Below, piece after piece: positions 63,418 through 64,000 of a stretch of 64,000 nucleotides of DNA (position 1 is its first letter; every line of letters begins with the position of its first letter). The notes below the pieces were generated by a model. It made no database searches. It saw only the letters and a program-made list of their open reading frames with translations, and had not been told where the DNA came from. The stretch is taken from contig NZ_PVBS01000005.1 of the NCBI RefSeq assembly GCF_002980575.1, forward strand, positions 62,001 through 126,000, given 5' to 3'. The translations under genes were made by a program, and so were the position numbers. This DNA is from Sphingobacterium gobiense. GTDB lineage: Bacteria > Bacteroidota > Bacteroidia > Sphingobacteriales > Sphingobacteriaceae.

Positions 63418-63999
63418 TTACTCCATCACAAACCCTTCTACATTTTTTGTCTGAATTTCTTCTTCGGAAGCATGGCTAAGCGTCACGTTTTTCAACTGTA
63501 CATTACGTACGGGCAAATCTGCATTCCCGTTGATCTTGCTTAGAAATTTAGCCCTTTTTGCTGATACGTTTTCTAAATAGACATCCTGAATTGGCGTCAA
63601 TTTTCGAATCACCGTTGGCACCAAAGTACGCCACTGATATAAAACATCCGTATCAATTCCCAAAATACCTTCCCGGATCGCATTGGCTTCGATATTTTTA
63701 AAATATACATGCTTAACATGGCCGCCCATACGCTCATTCGTTTTGATAAACAACAGGTGCATCAGTTTTTCGTTATCATCTGCCACTTTACAATTTTCTA
63801 CGTAAACATTTTCGATACCTCCGGATAATTCACTGCCTATCGCAACTAACTGATGGCCGTCTTTCACGAGACAATCTCGGATAACAATATTCTTAGATGG
63901 CGTTTTTAGTCTCCAGCCTTCCGGATTCCTCCCCGATTTAATGGCAATGGCATCATCTCCCTGATCGAATACGCAGTTCTCAATCAGTACATTTTGACT
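63418..63999 (-). CDS. Glycoside hydrolase family 28 (polygalacturonase), 5' end outside window
   Basis: C-terminal part of a GH28 right-handed beta-helix enzyme, which cuts polygalacturonan or related pectin chains. The frame is open to the window edge (first full codon near 63999), and the motif QGDDAIAIKSG holds the catalytic Asp pair, followed by DGHQLVAIGSELSGGIENVY (the usual GHG-type His region, here GHQ). Repeated VYVENC-type strands match the fold. A GTG at 63867 is internal. It is the first gene seen of the glycosidase operon. Confidence 0.9.
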   Translation of the reverse strand, partial: SQNVLIENCVFDQGDDAIAIKSGRNPEGWRLKTPSKNIVIRDCLVKDGHQLVAIGSELSGGIENVYVENCKVADDNEKLMHLLFIKTNERMGGHVKHVYFKNIEANAIREGILGIDTDVLYQWRTLVPTVIRKLTPIQDVYLENVSAKRAKFLSKINGNADLPVRNVQLKNVTLSHASEEEIQTKNVEGFVME

Positions 64000-64000
64000 C

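Noticed and set aside
1-64000. CRISPR arrays, insertion sequences, prophage or defence islands
   Set aside because: No regularly spaced repeats, transposase, integrase or phage genes were seen; gene content and order are those of a stable chromosome.

Overview
The window looks like chromosomal DNA of a Bacteroidota bacterium, most likely of the Sphingobacteriaceae (Sphingobacterium/Pedobacter/Olivibacter-like). The reasons are the Bacteroidota-type promoter boxes (TTG-N19/20-TAnnTTTG), the near absence of Shine-Dalgarno sequences, TonB-dependent receptors with CarboxypepD_reg domains, a GLPGLI protein, an IPExxxVDY-type protein next to pyruvate kinase, zinc-free (C-minus) forms of S4, S14 and L36, and a plant-polysaccharide glycosidase cluster at the right edge. 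This rests on family recognition, not on a database search.

Layout. 1-1.7 kb (+): end of a purple-acid-phosphatase-like enzyme and a beta-propeller phytase lipoprotein, a phosphate-scavenging pair. 1.8-17.1 kb (-): one long block of translation genes in transcription order rplC-D-W-B-rpsS-rplV-rpsC-rplP-rpmC-rpsQ-rplN-X-E-rpsN-rpsH-rplF-R-rpsE-rpmD-rplO-secY-map-infA-rpmJ-rpsM-K-D-rpoA-rplQ. Recognisable promoters lie before rplC, before infA and inside rpsN (driving rpsH onward); a terminator follows rplQ. rpsJ is not at the head of the block. 17.3-25.7 kb (-): CoA-binding protein, beta-lactamase-fold lipoprotein, PDH E2 and E1-alpha, hisS, rnc, fabF, acpP. 25.9-31.7 kb (+): IPExxxVDY-like protein, pyk, an outer-membrane beta-barrel/TonB-like receptor and its GLPGLI partner. 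31.7-37.4 kb: MmcQ-like and thioredoxin-fold proteins (-), dnaK (+), sugar nucleotidyltransferase and HerA-like ATPase (-).

37.6-41.7 kb (+): a small membrane-anchored protein, a SulP anion transporter, a beta-carbonic anhydrase and a secreted C1 peptidase. 41.7-49.6 kb: S9 prolyl oligopeptidase (-), lpxH and a Crp/Fnr regulator (+, overlapping), two identical tRNA-Asp genes, prfA, a Gdx/SugE-type SMR exporter, a Tat-exported Gfo/Idh/MocA oxidoreductase and a glycogen-synthase-like pseudo-enzyme (-). 49.7-54.5 kb (+): panC-panD, then a His-rich membrane protein, a TonB-dependent receptor and a periplasmic thioredoxin-like protein; a Zur-like palindrome lies before the receptor, suggesting metal (possibly zinc) acquisition. 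54.5-59.3 kb: CBS protein (-), two FKBP lipoproteins, glutamine-dependent NAD synthetase, a hairpin-rich non-coding element and a DUF4136 lipoprotein (+). 59.3-64 kb (-): GH28, GH43 and GH115 genes, part of a pectin/glucuronoxylan utilisation locus that continues beyond the window.

Most of the window is conserved housekeeping sequence. No CRISPR array, transposase, phage gene or obvious defence system was seen. The most unusual signals are the sigma-54-like element before dnaK, the Zur-like palindrome with the His-rich protein/TonB receptor/thioredoxin cluster, a 54-nt perfect palindrome between dnaK and its convergent neighbour, a promoter butted against a terminator-like hairpin inside the ribosomal block, an RGG-rich tail on S3, and the catalytically degenerate glycogen-synthase homologue beside panC.
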